Source: Acytostelium subglobosum LB1 | Taxonomy: Eukaryota; Evosea; Eumycetozoa; Acytosteliales; Acytosteliaceae | DNA length: 64,000 nucleotides | Assembly: GCF_000787575.1 (NCBI RefSeq) | Contig: NW_012236515.1 | Coordinates: 66,621 to 130,620, forward strand | Direction: 5' to 3' | Shown here: piece by piece, positions 41,346-53,600 of the stretch | Numbering within the stretch: the stretch's first letter is position 1 | How the letters are laid out: every line of letters begins with the position of its first letter | The notes under the pieces: model-generated | Databases searched by the model: none | What the model saw: the letters and a program-made list of their open reading frames with translations, nothing else | What the model was told of the DNA's origin: nothing | Translations under genes and position numbers: made by a program

Positions 41346-43452
41346 ATGACAACAACTACAACTACAACTACACCTACACCTACACCTACACCTACTACTA
41401 CATTGAATACAGCGACGAGCATTAACAATAGTAGTGCATGTAGTAGTACATCATATGATGAGATAGGTCGAAAGAATTTGATATGGAGACTAGAGTCATT
41501 CTATGGACGAACGATTAAATCATTATATTCACCGGCGTTGGCAGAGTTGGTCAGCATTGGAGTGTGTCCAAGATGTTGTCTAAGATACTTCAACATCAGA
41601 GAAATAGGTCTATATCAAGAGCCAGTGCCATTCCTATCACATCTAATCAACTATATCGTTATGAGAGATCGACATGATACACAACAACTACAGCAGCAAC
41701 CTGAGGTCGCCGACGCGACAACAACGACAACGACCACGACTACGACTACAACTCCGACCACGACCAAGTTTGAATACAACTTGGACTCACTAAAGGCAAC
41801 CGATGAAGGTATGTTGTCTCACTCAATCACTCACTCCTCGCATGTTGACCGTAACTCGCTAACAACTTTGAATGACTTAGTGTGCGTGTCATGCTTGGGT
41901 ATGCTCCAGAATACAAACAGTGCCAATGAGTTCTTGGATACATTCTTGGACTCGATTGGCAAGTGTAACTATGAGTTTATAGATTACTCATTGGCTTTGT
42001 GGATGCCACAGTCTACGATCATCAGAGAGTACTCTATTTGGTTCCATTTGCATTCACTGTTTGGCAGGGACAATGACAAGGACAAAATGAAGGCCAACCC
42101 ATTGTTCAAGAATGAATCACCAGAGGATGCCAAGATCGTCGATATCAAAGAGGCTGTCAAATGGATACTTGGACCACTGATTGTCAAGAGGTTCAACTTC
42201 AAATTCCAGCCATCCAGTGACTTTAGAATGAACATGACCTACAGCCACGAGGAGACCAAAGACGAACATCTATTCCTCTTTGACATCAAGACACAGAACA
42301 AGAAGAAGAGAAGAACAAACAACAGGAGAGTATGTCTATGATCAATCATGGAATGATCCCCATCACCTGACTAACACAACCAATCAATCAATCATTCAAT
42401 CATTCAATCAGAACCAAGTACAGGTCGATTCCAATTATCAAATCATGGAGGTACTTGGCAATATGTCAGAGAAGGACTTTAGAATGCATGGACAGATACC
42501 ACCAACAAGAGTAACCTCGACATATCAATATCGTTTGGAATATGAGCATGCACCTGTATTCATCTGTGGACGTTACAACAAATATGTACGCAACCTAAGT
42601 CAAACACCATGGTCACTCAACGATGAGCCTGTCACTCTGGACTGTGTCGAGCAGTTCATCAGCAAGCCCATCAAGGATAGATGTGGAGCAGATGGTATGT
42701 CAGTGTATGAGTGCGTTGGTGGACCTTCAATCATCATACTAACAATCATTGTATAGCCACCAACTTTGTGTCATCTGGAAGAGAGGATATTGATGTTAGG
42801 ATGCTTGGAGAGGGTAGACCATTCTTTTTGGAGATCACCAATCCACACAAGATACTCTTGACCTACGATGACTTTAGAAAGATCGAAGAGACAATCAATT
42901 CAAATGCTGATATCAGAGTATCCAGACTACAATTCATCACAAAGTATGTTCACTGGAACTATTCCAATCACTCAATCAATCAATCACAATCCACTAACAA
43001 TCCAATCCAACTCAATCCAAAATAGGAAACAAACATCAGTTCTAAAGGATGGAGAGACATCTAAACAAAAGGTGTATAGATGTGTAGTTTGGACTGCAAA
43101 GGATATGACTGAGGAGTATTTGCATAATGTATTGGATAAGGTGAATAATATGGAACTCAAACAGAATACACCTGTTAGAGTACTGCACAGAAGATCATTG
43201 GCAGAGAGGAAGAAGACTATTGCCAAACTGGCAGTGAAGTGTATCGCTCCACACTTTATACTGCTGGACGTGTGGGCATCAGCTGGAACATACATCAAGG
43301 AGTTTGTCCACGGTGACCTTGGCCGCACCACACCATCCCTGGGCAGTCTCCTACAAACAGAAGCTGACATCACCCAACTCGATGTCTTGGAGATCGAGAT
43401 GAACTTCCCTCCAGTACCAGTGAACAGTACAAAGCCTACACAAAGACAATGA
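41346..43452 (+). CDS. pus10: tRNA pseudouridine synthase Pus10
   Basis: Exons 41346-41808, 41881-42329, 42412-42694, 42757-42943, 43026-43452; 602 residues. A Thr/Pro leader precedes the N-terminal zinc-type module (GVCPRCCLRYFNIRE and VCVSCLGML, two CxxC pairs). The THUMP-like part includes EYEHAPVFICGRYNKYVRNL. The catalytic domain has SSGREDIDVRMLGEGRPFFL, whose Asp is the family's nucleophile, then RRSLAERKKTIAKL and WASAGTYIKEFVHGDLGRTT. Pus10 makes pseudouridine 54/55 in tRNA in archaea and several eukaryotes. The first intron (72 nt) is stop-free and in frame, so retention would insert 24 residues between the two CxxC pairs. Confidence 0.94.
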
Positions 43453-43922
43453 ATGTGTTGAACAATGAACGTGCGCGCCTTTACCTACCCATTCAATCAT
43501 TCACCAACAATCACCACAAAGTGTGATCACGATTCGAATCAGCCCTTTTACCCCCCCATTGTTTGATCATACTCGCCCTCTAAAATTCTAATTATAATTG
43601 TACGAGAGTGCACCGCATCACACATTGTTGATATTTGGTTGGTTGTGATACCCACTAACCCCCCGATCGTGAATGCACAATCACCAAATTTGATTCGGCC
43701 TCGCCTCCCACCCGATTCTTTCATGATGACACACACCTCTCATGTTTTGTCTTTGTTGGTTGTTTCTGAAGAAGAGACATTCTCACCTTGTCTCTCTCTA
43801 TTGTACACAAACATAAACATCATCATCATAATAATTAGTTGACTTGGTCATCAACCAATCAACCAACCAACCAAATCAATAAGACACATACATACATACA
43901 GATATATAGATAATATTTAATA
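43453..43922. other. Intergenic region upstream of the LIM kinase
   Basis: About 470 bases. C-rich stretches (43544-43558, 43660-43668) are unusual for this genome; CAATCACCA occurs near 43508 and 43680. CCAA/CATA repeats occur just before the next start. No gene seen. Confidence 0.5.
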
Positions 43923-45693
43923 ATGTCAGAATTATGTGCAACATGTAATAAGACGATTAATTCGTCGAGGATTAGAGCAAAGGGAAAGTTATTCCACGAG
44001 GAATGCTTTGTTTGCACACAATGTCAAGTGTCATTGGATTGCTTCTTTTACAAGGATGGCAAACTCTACTGCGATACATGTGAGGTCACTCTCTTTGCCA
44101 AGCGTTGTGACAAGTGTACCAACATTATACAAAACACCGTAGTCAATGTTCGTGGAAAGAACTACCATCCAGATTGTTTCACATGTCATAGAGTAAGTAG
44201 TAGTATATCAAGTGAACTACCTTTGACTTGTTCATACTTACTTACGCATACCTGGAACAGTGTACATCAATCATTAGCAAAGGATTCCTATATATTGAAG
44301 GCAACTTTGTTTGCAACAAATGTGACGCGAGTCATGTAGAGGGTAGTCCATCATTGAGTAGACCTACATCGACACCTTCAACTCCACCTACAGTTACAAT
44401 ATCTGTATCAGCATCGACAGACACTTTGTCAGAATATCCATATACATCATCTACAACTTCTTCACCTGCAAGTTCTGCACCTTCATCACCCGCACCATCT
44501 AGACCGACTTCAACACAACTACAGCCACCAACACCATCGTCAACATCAACATCAACAAACAATTCACCATCTGCTTCACCGCAGCTTTCTAGACCTTCGC
44601 GGCCAACTAGTCAACAACTTTTGCAGCCGATCGAGAAGTTCGTACCGATGATCAATGGCAAGTCCATGCCAGAACTACTGCGACAATACTCCTTCGATGA
44701 TATTCTATCAAATGTGCTCACCAACAAGATCATCGTTCACAAAGAGATCAAGATGGAGGAGTTACAAATGAATGAGGTGATCGCCGCCGGTGCCTCTGGA
44801 AAGGTACATCGTGGAGTCTACAAAGGAAGAGACGTTGCAATCAAGGTATACAGTGTCGACAATCTCTGCTTCAGTCGAGAGGAGTTTGATCGCGAGGTAT
44901 CAATCATGAGGTAAGTTCATTTAATACCGATATCACATGACCTGGAACATATCAGCTGACATATATCACGTGACACCTACCTTAGTCTTCTGAACCATGA
45001 ATGCTTCACCGAGTTCTATGGAGCCAACACAGAGAATAGCAAGTGTCTGTTGCATCTTAGTGAGTTTGTAAAGGGAGGTACTCTGCGGGACCTGCTACTC
45101 AACAAGGATGTCCAACTGTCCTTTGTACAAAAGTTGTCATTGGCACTGGATGTGGCCAATGCCATGGAGTACCTTCATTCGCTGGGCGTCATCCACAGAG
45201 ATTTAAAGAGTGGAAATGTATTGGTCACAGAGGAGATGAGAGCCAAGGTCATTGACTTTGGCACCAGCAGAGCGATCGATCCATCGAAGCAAATGACACT
45301 GAATCTAGGTACTAGTTGTTGGATGGCACCCGAAGTGTTTAGGAATGAACCCTACACCGAACTATGTGACGTCTACTCCTTTGGCATTGTACTCTGGGAG
45401 ATATTCTGTCGCAAGGATCCATACGATGGTGTCAACAGTTGGTCCATACCAGTTATGGTGACCAAAGGTGAGCGACCTCAAATCCCATCCGACTGTCCAA
45501 GTGACTATTGTAAATTGATCAAGTAAGTTCATTAGTCCAACACAACATGAATGATATCATATTCTAACATTAGTTCTTTTGTCAATCAAACAGAGAATGT
45601 TGGGTGGACAAGGCAAAGAAGAGACCAAGGTTCAAGGAGATCAAGACAAAGTTGACAAAGATGCATGGAAAGCTATCAAAGACAAAGAAGTAA
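43923..45693 (+). CDS. LIM-LIM-TKL protein kinase
   Basis: Exons 43923-44192, 44261-44910, 44986-45522, 45594-45693; 518 residues. Two LIM zinc domains come first (CATCNKTINS..FHEECFVC and CDKCTNII..YHPDCFTCHRC; the second is completed across the first intron). A Ser/Thr/Pro-rich linker of about 100 residues follows. The kinase domain has the glycine loop IAAGASGKVHRGVY, VAIKVYS (ATP lysine), VIHRDLKSGNVLV, VIDFGTSRA, GTSCWMAPEV and DVYSFGIVLWEI. All catalytic residues are present. HRDLKSGN places it in the tyrosine-kinase-like group. Animal LIM kinases have a PDZ domain between LIM and kinase and phosphorylate cofilin; no PDZ is seen here, so the substrate is open. Confidence 0.92.
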
Positions 45694-45941
45694 ATATGTT
45701 TGACTTCTTCGTAGACCTTCAGGACACCCCACACATACTTCATTCGATCATCAAAATGGGTAACGGTTGTCGTCGACCACGTCTTAGCTAAGCCCGATTT
45801 CTTTTTTGTTCGTCAACAGATATTGTTTAAGTTGGAATGGGGGGTGAATGAATGAATGGGAGAACAACAACAACAATGAGAAGTCAATTGAATAGTCTAT
45901 TGTTTGACATGACACAAATAGATAGATAGAGATATAGAGAT

Positions 45942-47406
45942 ATGGCAAGGCCAAGAGGATCATATAATAGTGTATTGACACCTAGAAAGATATTACTATG
46001 TTGTATAATAGCAGTCGTACTTACGACTATGTTGGCAGTTCAAATGTTAAAGACAGATCCTGTATTAACAGAGGATGAAGCTGTACAAATAGCTGCAAGA
46101 CAACATCATAATAATAATAACAATAATAATAAGAATAATAAGAATAATAGGAATAGAGAAGATGAAGTAGATATAGCATTGGACAATGAGGATGAACCAT
46201 CATATTATGCAAGGATTGGTCAGAAATTGATAAAGGGCGAGGCAAATGAAAAGCCAATGACAGAGGCTGAACAGTTGCGTCTGAATAGGGAAAAGGCACT
46301 GCGGTCAAAGGCAAACGATATTGAACGTCCGATATTGTTGGAAAAGGTTCTGAGCGAGGTGGACAAGGAGCGAGCGATGATAGCCGTGCTCCAATCAAAA
46401 ACCGAGACATCTAAACTGTTGCCTCAGCACTATGTGGCTATTCCCAAACTACCCAGCGACTACCGTCGTCCCAAGCCCAGCCAGGACACCATCTTGCTGC
46501 TCGAGTCAACCTGGAAGCTGGACCCGCTCAAGAACCCCTTCCTGCTGCCCAAGCCACACATATTCATCCACATTGCCAAGACTGGCGGCTCATCTCTTGG
46601 CAACATATTCAAACGAAACGAGCGACGCGCCCAGTTCTTCCACTTCTGGGCTCATCCAGGCGTCGACGAACTGGAACACATGTCCACCAAGCTCACCACG
46701 ATCTTTGGACACATTCGCTACGGACTTCACTTCTATTACGAGGAGAAGAGGCCAAACAGTCTGCCCGCTCGTGAAGATGGTCTCAACCCATACTCCTACA
46801 TGACGATGCTGCGCGAGCCAGTGGACCGTGTCATCTCTCACTATTACTATCATCGTCAGAACAAGCGTGACCCAGGTCATGGCTTTGCCATGAAGTACGA
46901 CCTCCGCGAATGGATCGAGCGCAGTGCAGCGGCCAACAACGAGCAAGCAAGAATGCTCTGTGGTATCTCCCCTCACGAGTATTATGGAAAGGAGAATGAA
47001 ACAGAGATATGTGCACATCATCATCTTAAATAGTATGTAATGATATGTACAAGAGTTGGACACCACTTGGACACGTATGACTAACATAATAACAACTCTC
47101 CCGCCATCCAGTACATATAAATACATTGGATTGACTGAGAAGTTCTCAGAGAGCTTGGTATTGCTGACACATTACGCAGGTTTCCAGGCGATCAGATTCA
47201 CAAAGGTTAACTCTGGCACTCAACGTGTTAGTGTTGCCGATGTACCAGAAGACATTGTCGAGGAGATCAAGAGACGTAATCAAATGGACATTGCATTGTA
47301 TAACAAGGCCAAGGAAGCATTCGAGATGCAGATCGATGCAATTGGTCGAGAGTTTGTCGAGCATCAAGTAACCGAGTTTAAGAAGAAGATAAAGATCTTT
47401 GGATGA
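45942..47406 (+). CDS. Golgi carbohydrate sulfotransferase (2-O-sulfotransferase-like)
   Basis: Exons 45942-47032 and 47112-47406; 461 residues. The layout is type II membrane: short basic N-terminus, one membrane helix (ILLCCIIAVVLTTMLAVQML), then an Asn-rich stem. The catalytic part has the PAPS 5'-phosphosulfate loop FIHIAKTGGSSLGNIF, then TTIFGHIRYGLHFYY and the 3'-phosphate site LREPVDRVISHYYYHR. These are signatures of the uronyl/heparan 2-O-sulfotransferase group (Sulfotransfer_2). It would transfer sulfate from PAPS to sugar chains in the Golgi lumen. The acceptor glycan is unknown; dictyostelid N-glycans and proteoglycan-like molecules are sulfated. The start is preceded by a GATA-rich leader. 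Confidence 0.86.
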
Positions 47407-47464
47407 GTTAACTCATCTGGTAAACATTTAATAATCGATGGTCTTTGTCAGATTCCAAACATGG

Positions 47465-47513
47465 TAGGGCAAGGGCAAGGTCAAGGGCAAGGGCGAGGGT
47501 AAGGGCGAGGGTT
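47465..47513 (+). repeat. GGGYRA hexamer array, copy 3
   Basis: About eight tandem units of GGGCAA, GGGCGA and GGGTAA type between the sulfotransferase stop and the polymerase epsilon start. Same consensus and orientation as copy 2. Confidence 0.88.
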
Positions 47514-47662
47514 GGGTGTTTCCAGGTTCGCGCCATTTTTTGAAATTAAAGAGATACAAGATAGCTCTCTTTTGAGATTCATTCGACAACAATTACATTA
47601 CTACATTATAAATATATATATATATATTCATTTGTATATATAGATAGAGCAAGCATCTAGTG

Positions 47663-50600
47663 ATGGGACCGCCACAAAGGTCATTCAAGAAGGGTAGTGG
47701 CTCAGGTTATCAGAGTGGTTCAAGGTGGAACAATAACAATAACAATAACAACAATAATAACAATAATAATAATAATAATAACTATAATAGGAATGCAAAC
47801 AAATATAGAGGAGCAAGATCGGATAATGCAGATGATGATAGTGATGATGATCGTAAGGACAAGGATCAATTCGACTTTAGTGACGTTGGTGCAATGGACA
47901 CTGCCACTACATCTGGAAACAACGACGACGAAGACAAGAATGAGAGGCAGAACTTCCATCCACTGAGAGTTGGTTGGTTGTTAAACATGAAGCCGGTATG
48001 TTTCGAGAACCAAGTTGACAATGACAACTAACACTGACACTGACACAATATGATACATAGAGCTCAACAAAGGATAAAGAGAAAGGAGTGGACAGAGCAA
48101 GTCTGGAGCTATTCTTCATTCAAGATGATGCTACATCGTTCAGGGCATGGATAACATACAATCCATACTTCTATATCTATGTCAAGGACAATCATCACAC
48201 CGAAGTCGAGACCTACCTCAAGCGAAGATACGAGGGCAAGATAACAACCATCGAGACCGTTGACAAGGAAGACTTGGATCTGGTAAGCATCATTCAATCA
48301 TTGTTATCGCGCAAGGGACATGTACTCATTCATTCATTCGACAACGACAACAACAGGAGAACCATCTGTCTGGCATCAAGAGGAAGTATTTAAAGATCAA
48401 CTTCTTCAATGTACAGATGCTGTTGGAGGTTAGGAGCGATATTATGCCAGTGATCAAGAGGAATCAACTCAAGGCATCGACTAGCGAGGCATATGAAGAC
48501 CCATTTGCAAAGTACTCAATCACTTCGACAACATCGCGCAAGACAACAAAGATGGCCACAGAGTATATACTGGATATCAGAGAGTACGACGTGACCTACT
48601 ACCAGAGAGCAGCCATCGACTTGGACATTAGAGTCGGTATGTGGTATGAGGTGAAGCGCGAGATGCCAACGATGCCCACAACTGTGCACCGCATCTTGGA
48701 CCGCGAGGAGCGTCCCGATCCCAAGGTGTTTGCGTTCGATATTGAGACTACGCATCTTCCTCAAAAGTTCCCCGACGCCAATATCGACTCGATCATGATG
48801 ATATCCTACATGCTCGATCGCCAGGGATTCCTCATTGTCAATCGAGACATTGTGGCGGCCGACATCCAGGACTTTGAGTACACGCCCAAGCCCGAGTACG
48901 AGGGTCCCTTCACCGTGTTCAACGAGCCAGACGAGGCGGCACTGCTGCGTCGCTTCTTTGAGCACATCCGAGAGCTACGTCCGCACATATTCGTCACGTA
49001 CCACGGTGACGGTTTTGACTGGCCGTTTGTAGACGCCCGCGCCAAGCATCACGGCTTTGACCTGTACCGCGAGATTGGCTTCAGACTGGTCAATGACGAT
49101 GAGTACCGTGGCCGGTCGGCCGTGCACATGGACGCCTTCTGCTGGGTCAAGCGTGACTCGTACCTGCCACACGGCTCACATCGTCTGAAAGAGGTCGTCA
49201 GGAAGAAGCTGCGGTACAATCCACTGGAGCTCGACCCCGAGGAGATGGTGCGCTCTGCACGCGAAGACCCTGAGCGCCTGGCCAACTACTCAGTGTCTGA
49301 TGCCGTGGCCACTTACTATCTCTACATGACCTACATCCATCCGTTCATCTTCTCGCTGTGCACAATCATTCCGCTCAACCCCGACGATGTGCTACGCAAG
49401 GGCTCCGGCTCGCTGTGCGAGGCCTTGCTCATGAGCCAAGCCTACAGAGTCAACGTCATCTTCCCAAACAAGCATCTAGAGGACAAGCGCAAGCATTACA
49501 AGGGTCATCTCATAGAGTCAGAGACATACGTTGGTGGACACGTCGAGTGTCTCGAGTCTGGCGTGTTCCGCCATGACATCCCCACGCACTTTGATCTCAA
49601 TAAGGAGGCGCTGCAAACACACATTGACAACGTGGACACGATCATTCTGCAGGCTATGAGCGAGTGTGGATACTCAACATCGGACGAGGCCTCGGCCGTG
49701 GCCAACTACCAGGAGATCAAGGACGACATTATTAGACGATTGAGTTCGCTAAGGGATCAGCCCAAGCAACAGAGCAAGCCACTCATCTACCATTTGGATG
49801 TCAGTGCGATGTATCCCAACATTATCTTGACCAACCGTTTGCAGCCAACCTCCATCGTCAACGAGGAGATCTGTGCCACCTGTACATTCAACAAGCCCGA
49901 GAACAAGTGTCAGAGGACACTCAACTGGGAGTGGAGAGGTGACTACTCGCCATCCAACTACTCAGAGTATCGACTCATTCTTCAACAACTAGAGTCTGAG
50001 AGTATGTACTATCCAAGCAACAATCAATCAATCAAGTCCAAACACTAATCAATCACACACTGGTACTTTTCCAATCAAAAGGATTTGGACCTGAACAAAC
50101 GTCCTTTACGGAGTTGCCAGAGGAAGAGCAGAATGAGCATTTGAGGAAGAGACTCAAGGACTACTCAAAGTATGTCATCCAACTCGGTGCGCTCACATCA
50201 ATCAATCACTAACACATCCATCCAACACGCACAATTTATAGGAAGGTCTACAAGAAGACTCATATTGTATCCAATGAGATCAAGTCGGATACAGTGTGCA
50301 TGAGAGAGAACTCATTCTATGTGGACACGGTCAAACAGTTCCGTGACAGAAGATACGTGTACAAGGACTTGCACAGTCAGTGGAAGGGCCACTACGATCA
50401 GGCCCAGAAAGGCCAGGGTCAGTACGACTCGACCAAATGCCAGAACATGGTGATCATGTACGAGTCGATGCAGTTGGCACACAAGTGTATTCTCAACTCC
50501 TTCTACGGATATGTGATGCGCAAGGGCTCTCGATGGTACTCCATGCAGATGGCCGGTATCGTCACCCACACTGGCAGCAACATCATCAAGAATGCCCGAG

Positions 50601-53600
50601 AGTCTGTCGAGCAGCTCGGTCGTCCGCTGGAGCTGGACACTGATGGTATCTGGTGTATCCTGCCCGACAAGTTCCCCGAGGAGTACGCGCTAAAGAGCGC
50701 CGCCACGGGCAAAACGAGGAAGTTCAACTTCCTCAACGCGCTGCTCAACTCCAAGGTGAAGGCGTCGTTTGCCAATCATCAGTACCAAGAATATGATGCC
50801 GAGCGCGGCGTGTACGTCACACGCGAGGAGTGCTCTATCCAGTTCGAGTCGGACGGTCCCTACGGCTGCATGTTCATCCCAACGGGCAAAGAGAAGGACG
50901 TCAAGCTCAAGAAGCGTTACGCCGTGTTTAACAAGCAGGGCGGCGTTCAGGAGCTCAAGGGCTTTGAGATCAAGCGTCGTGGTGAGCTGGAGCTGATCAA
51001 GTCCTTCCAGACTGAGCTTTTCCAGAACTTTAACGAGGGTTCCACCATGGAGGAGTGCTACCACGCCATTGCATCTGTGGCCAATCATTGGTTGGACGTG
51101 CTGGACTCGCACGCAGAGGGCTACGAGGACCGCGAGTTGATCAGACTGATCACCGAGTCGAGCAAGATGAGCAAACGTCTCAGTGAGTACGATAAACAAA
51201 AGAGCACGGCCATTGGAACGGCCTTGAAGCTGGCCGAGTTCCTGGGCGCCGACATTGTCAAGGAGGCCGGTCTGCAGTGCCAGTACATCATTGCCAACAA
51301 GCCCGCAGGCGCGCCAGTCACCGAGCGTACCATCCCCACAGAGATCTTTGCCGCCGACGAGGACGTACGAATCATGTTCCTCCGAAAGTGGACCAAGGGC
51401 AAGGAGGCCACTCTGCGTGACATTATCGACTGGGACTACTACCGCCAACGTCTGTCTGGTGTGATCCAGAAGATGATCACGCTGCCCGCCGCACTCCAGA
51501 ACATCAGCAACCCCGTGCCACGAGTGCCACATCCACAGTGGATCATCAAGGAGTTGAACAAACAGAACGAGACCAAGCAGCAGTCACACATCACCACCTT
51601 CTTTGACAAGCTCAACAACAAGGCCGACGACGGTGGTGCAGGCAGTCGCGACATTGAGGACCTCTTTGAGAGCCGCTTCCAGGCCAAGTCCAATGGCGTG
51701 CCTATGTTCACCAAGCACAAGAGACTCGCCGATGGATCCGGATCAGGCGGCAAAGACTCCAAGAAGAAGAGATCGTCAACGAGGAATGGCCAGGAGGAGA
51801 AGTTGGTCGGCGAGTGTCCAGCCTATGATGACGACCCTGAGCTCTGGCTCAAGCATCACAAGGTGATATGGAGGACACTTCGGGCCAAGCTAAAGGCAAA
51901 GAGGGCAGGACAGGACAATGATGACCGCCACCATCACCCCACAAGCAAGGCCGCACAGCCATCCGCCGGCATGCCCGGTTTCAATGGATTCTTCTCGTCG
52001 CAGAGCGAGTCGATCAAGAAGGGACTGTGGCACATTATATCGATCGATCAGACCAATGTGCCCGGCTACTATACATTCTGGTCGTTGATTGGCGATCAGA
52101 TCATCCCGATCAAGGTGGAGATACAACGCAAGTTCCTTCTCAACAGCTTCCAGCGAGACCCTTATGGCAGCGGCCAGATGGAGCTCTCGCTCGGCACGCT
52201 ACCACGCTCCAAGCCCAGACTATTCCTCTCGAGCCACACAATGCCCGAGCAAGACTACATCAAGAACGCCAAGGAGCTGAGCACGCTCTTCACACAGCCA
52301 CAGATCGAGGGTGTCTACGAGACACACGTTCCACTGGACATCTCGGCCATCATACAGGTGGGTGCCATGGCCAGTCTGAAGAGGTCAGCCAAGCAGACCA
52401 AGAGTGGTCGATACCTCCTCGAGGACATCCAACCCTACGGCTCAGACAGGTCTACCAGCTATCTGGCCGAGGCCAACTTCCACCAGATCTATCTGTACCA
52501 CAACAGCAAGGATGGCAGAGATGGTGTGTTTGCCCTGATCAGAACACGCGACAACACTGGCACCATCATCCTGGCCAACCCCTACCAGCAACAGAGCAGC
52601 ACATCGTCCACAGCACAGCGTCTATTGGCGCCACTCAAGGAGAAGTATCCTGACATCACGTTCCATCTTGAGATCGAGCCATCAATGGAGAAGGCCAGGC
52701 GACAGGTGAACCATCTGCTGCAAGAGTATCAATCATCGTTGAGCCGCGCCACCTCCATCTTGCTCACACAGGTGGTCAACATTGGCGATCTGATGCACGA
52801 CATACCAATGCTGCGCGAGTTTGCCAAGTTCCAGATGGTGTCCCACGAGCTGGACGCACAGTACTCCCCATTCAACTGGGAGGTACATTGTCTCAAGCCA
52901 CTGATCACACGATACGCCGAGGTGGCCTCCTACTGGAAGTACTTTATGGGTCTGGCTCGCTACTCTAACATCCCCATCGGCAACCTCAACGGTGACTACG
53001 CCTCATTGGTGTCGGACATTTCATACTCTAGAGTGCTGCGAGAGAAGAACCATCTGCTCTGGATGTCACCCTCCAACTGCCCCGACCTGGGTGGCTCTGA
53101 GGAAGACGACGCCAAGTTCCACGAGGAGCTCGGCAAGATGGAGATCAACCAACCCGACTGCTACAACACCGTGTGCTTTGAGCTGGATATTGCGGGCCTC
53201 GCCGTGAACACCATCCTCGAGTCTGCGCATCTGGCCAACATTGAAGGAATCATTGGCGGCGAGCTCAACAGCGGCGACGCCACGCTCAACTTTGAAACGC
53301 CCGGCGCACAGACATCAACGACATCATCGGCATCTGGCGTCACAACATCGTCTGATGCGGCCGTTCGAACGGCAATGGAGCACTTGGCCTCATGTGACAA
53401 GGAGTTTGCCTTGCTGCGCAAGATTGTGTCGCGCTGGTCGCTCGACCTTGTGATGGGCAACCGGAAGAACAATCAATCGCCAGACTTGCTCCTGACACAC
53501 TTTTACCGATGGATCTCATCGCCCTACAGTGGCATGTACGACCCACTGCTACATCGCACACTGCACGGACTGATGCGCAAGGTGTTCCTGCAGCTGGTGT

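Noticed and set aside
43515-43560. GATTCGAATC followed by a C/T-rich stretch looked like a tRNA T-arm
   Set aside because: No matching T-stem, no A box upstream and no acceptor pairing; it is just a short palindrome.
47515-47545. GGTTCGCGCC followed by T6, tRNA-like 3' end
   Set aside because: The upstream 70 bases are a hexamer array and cannot fold as a tRNA.
50690-51532. 280-codon minus-strand frame opposite pole
   Set aside because: Antisense shadow of the polymerase domain; the sense strand carries conserved motifs throughout.
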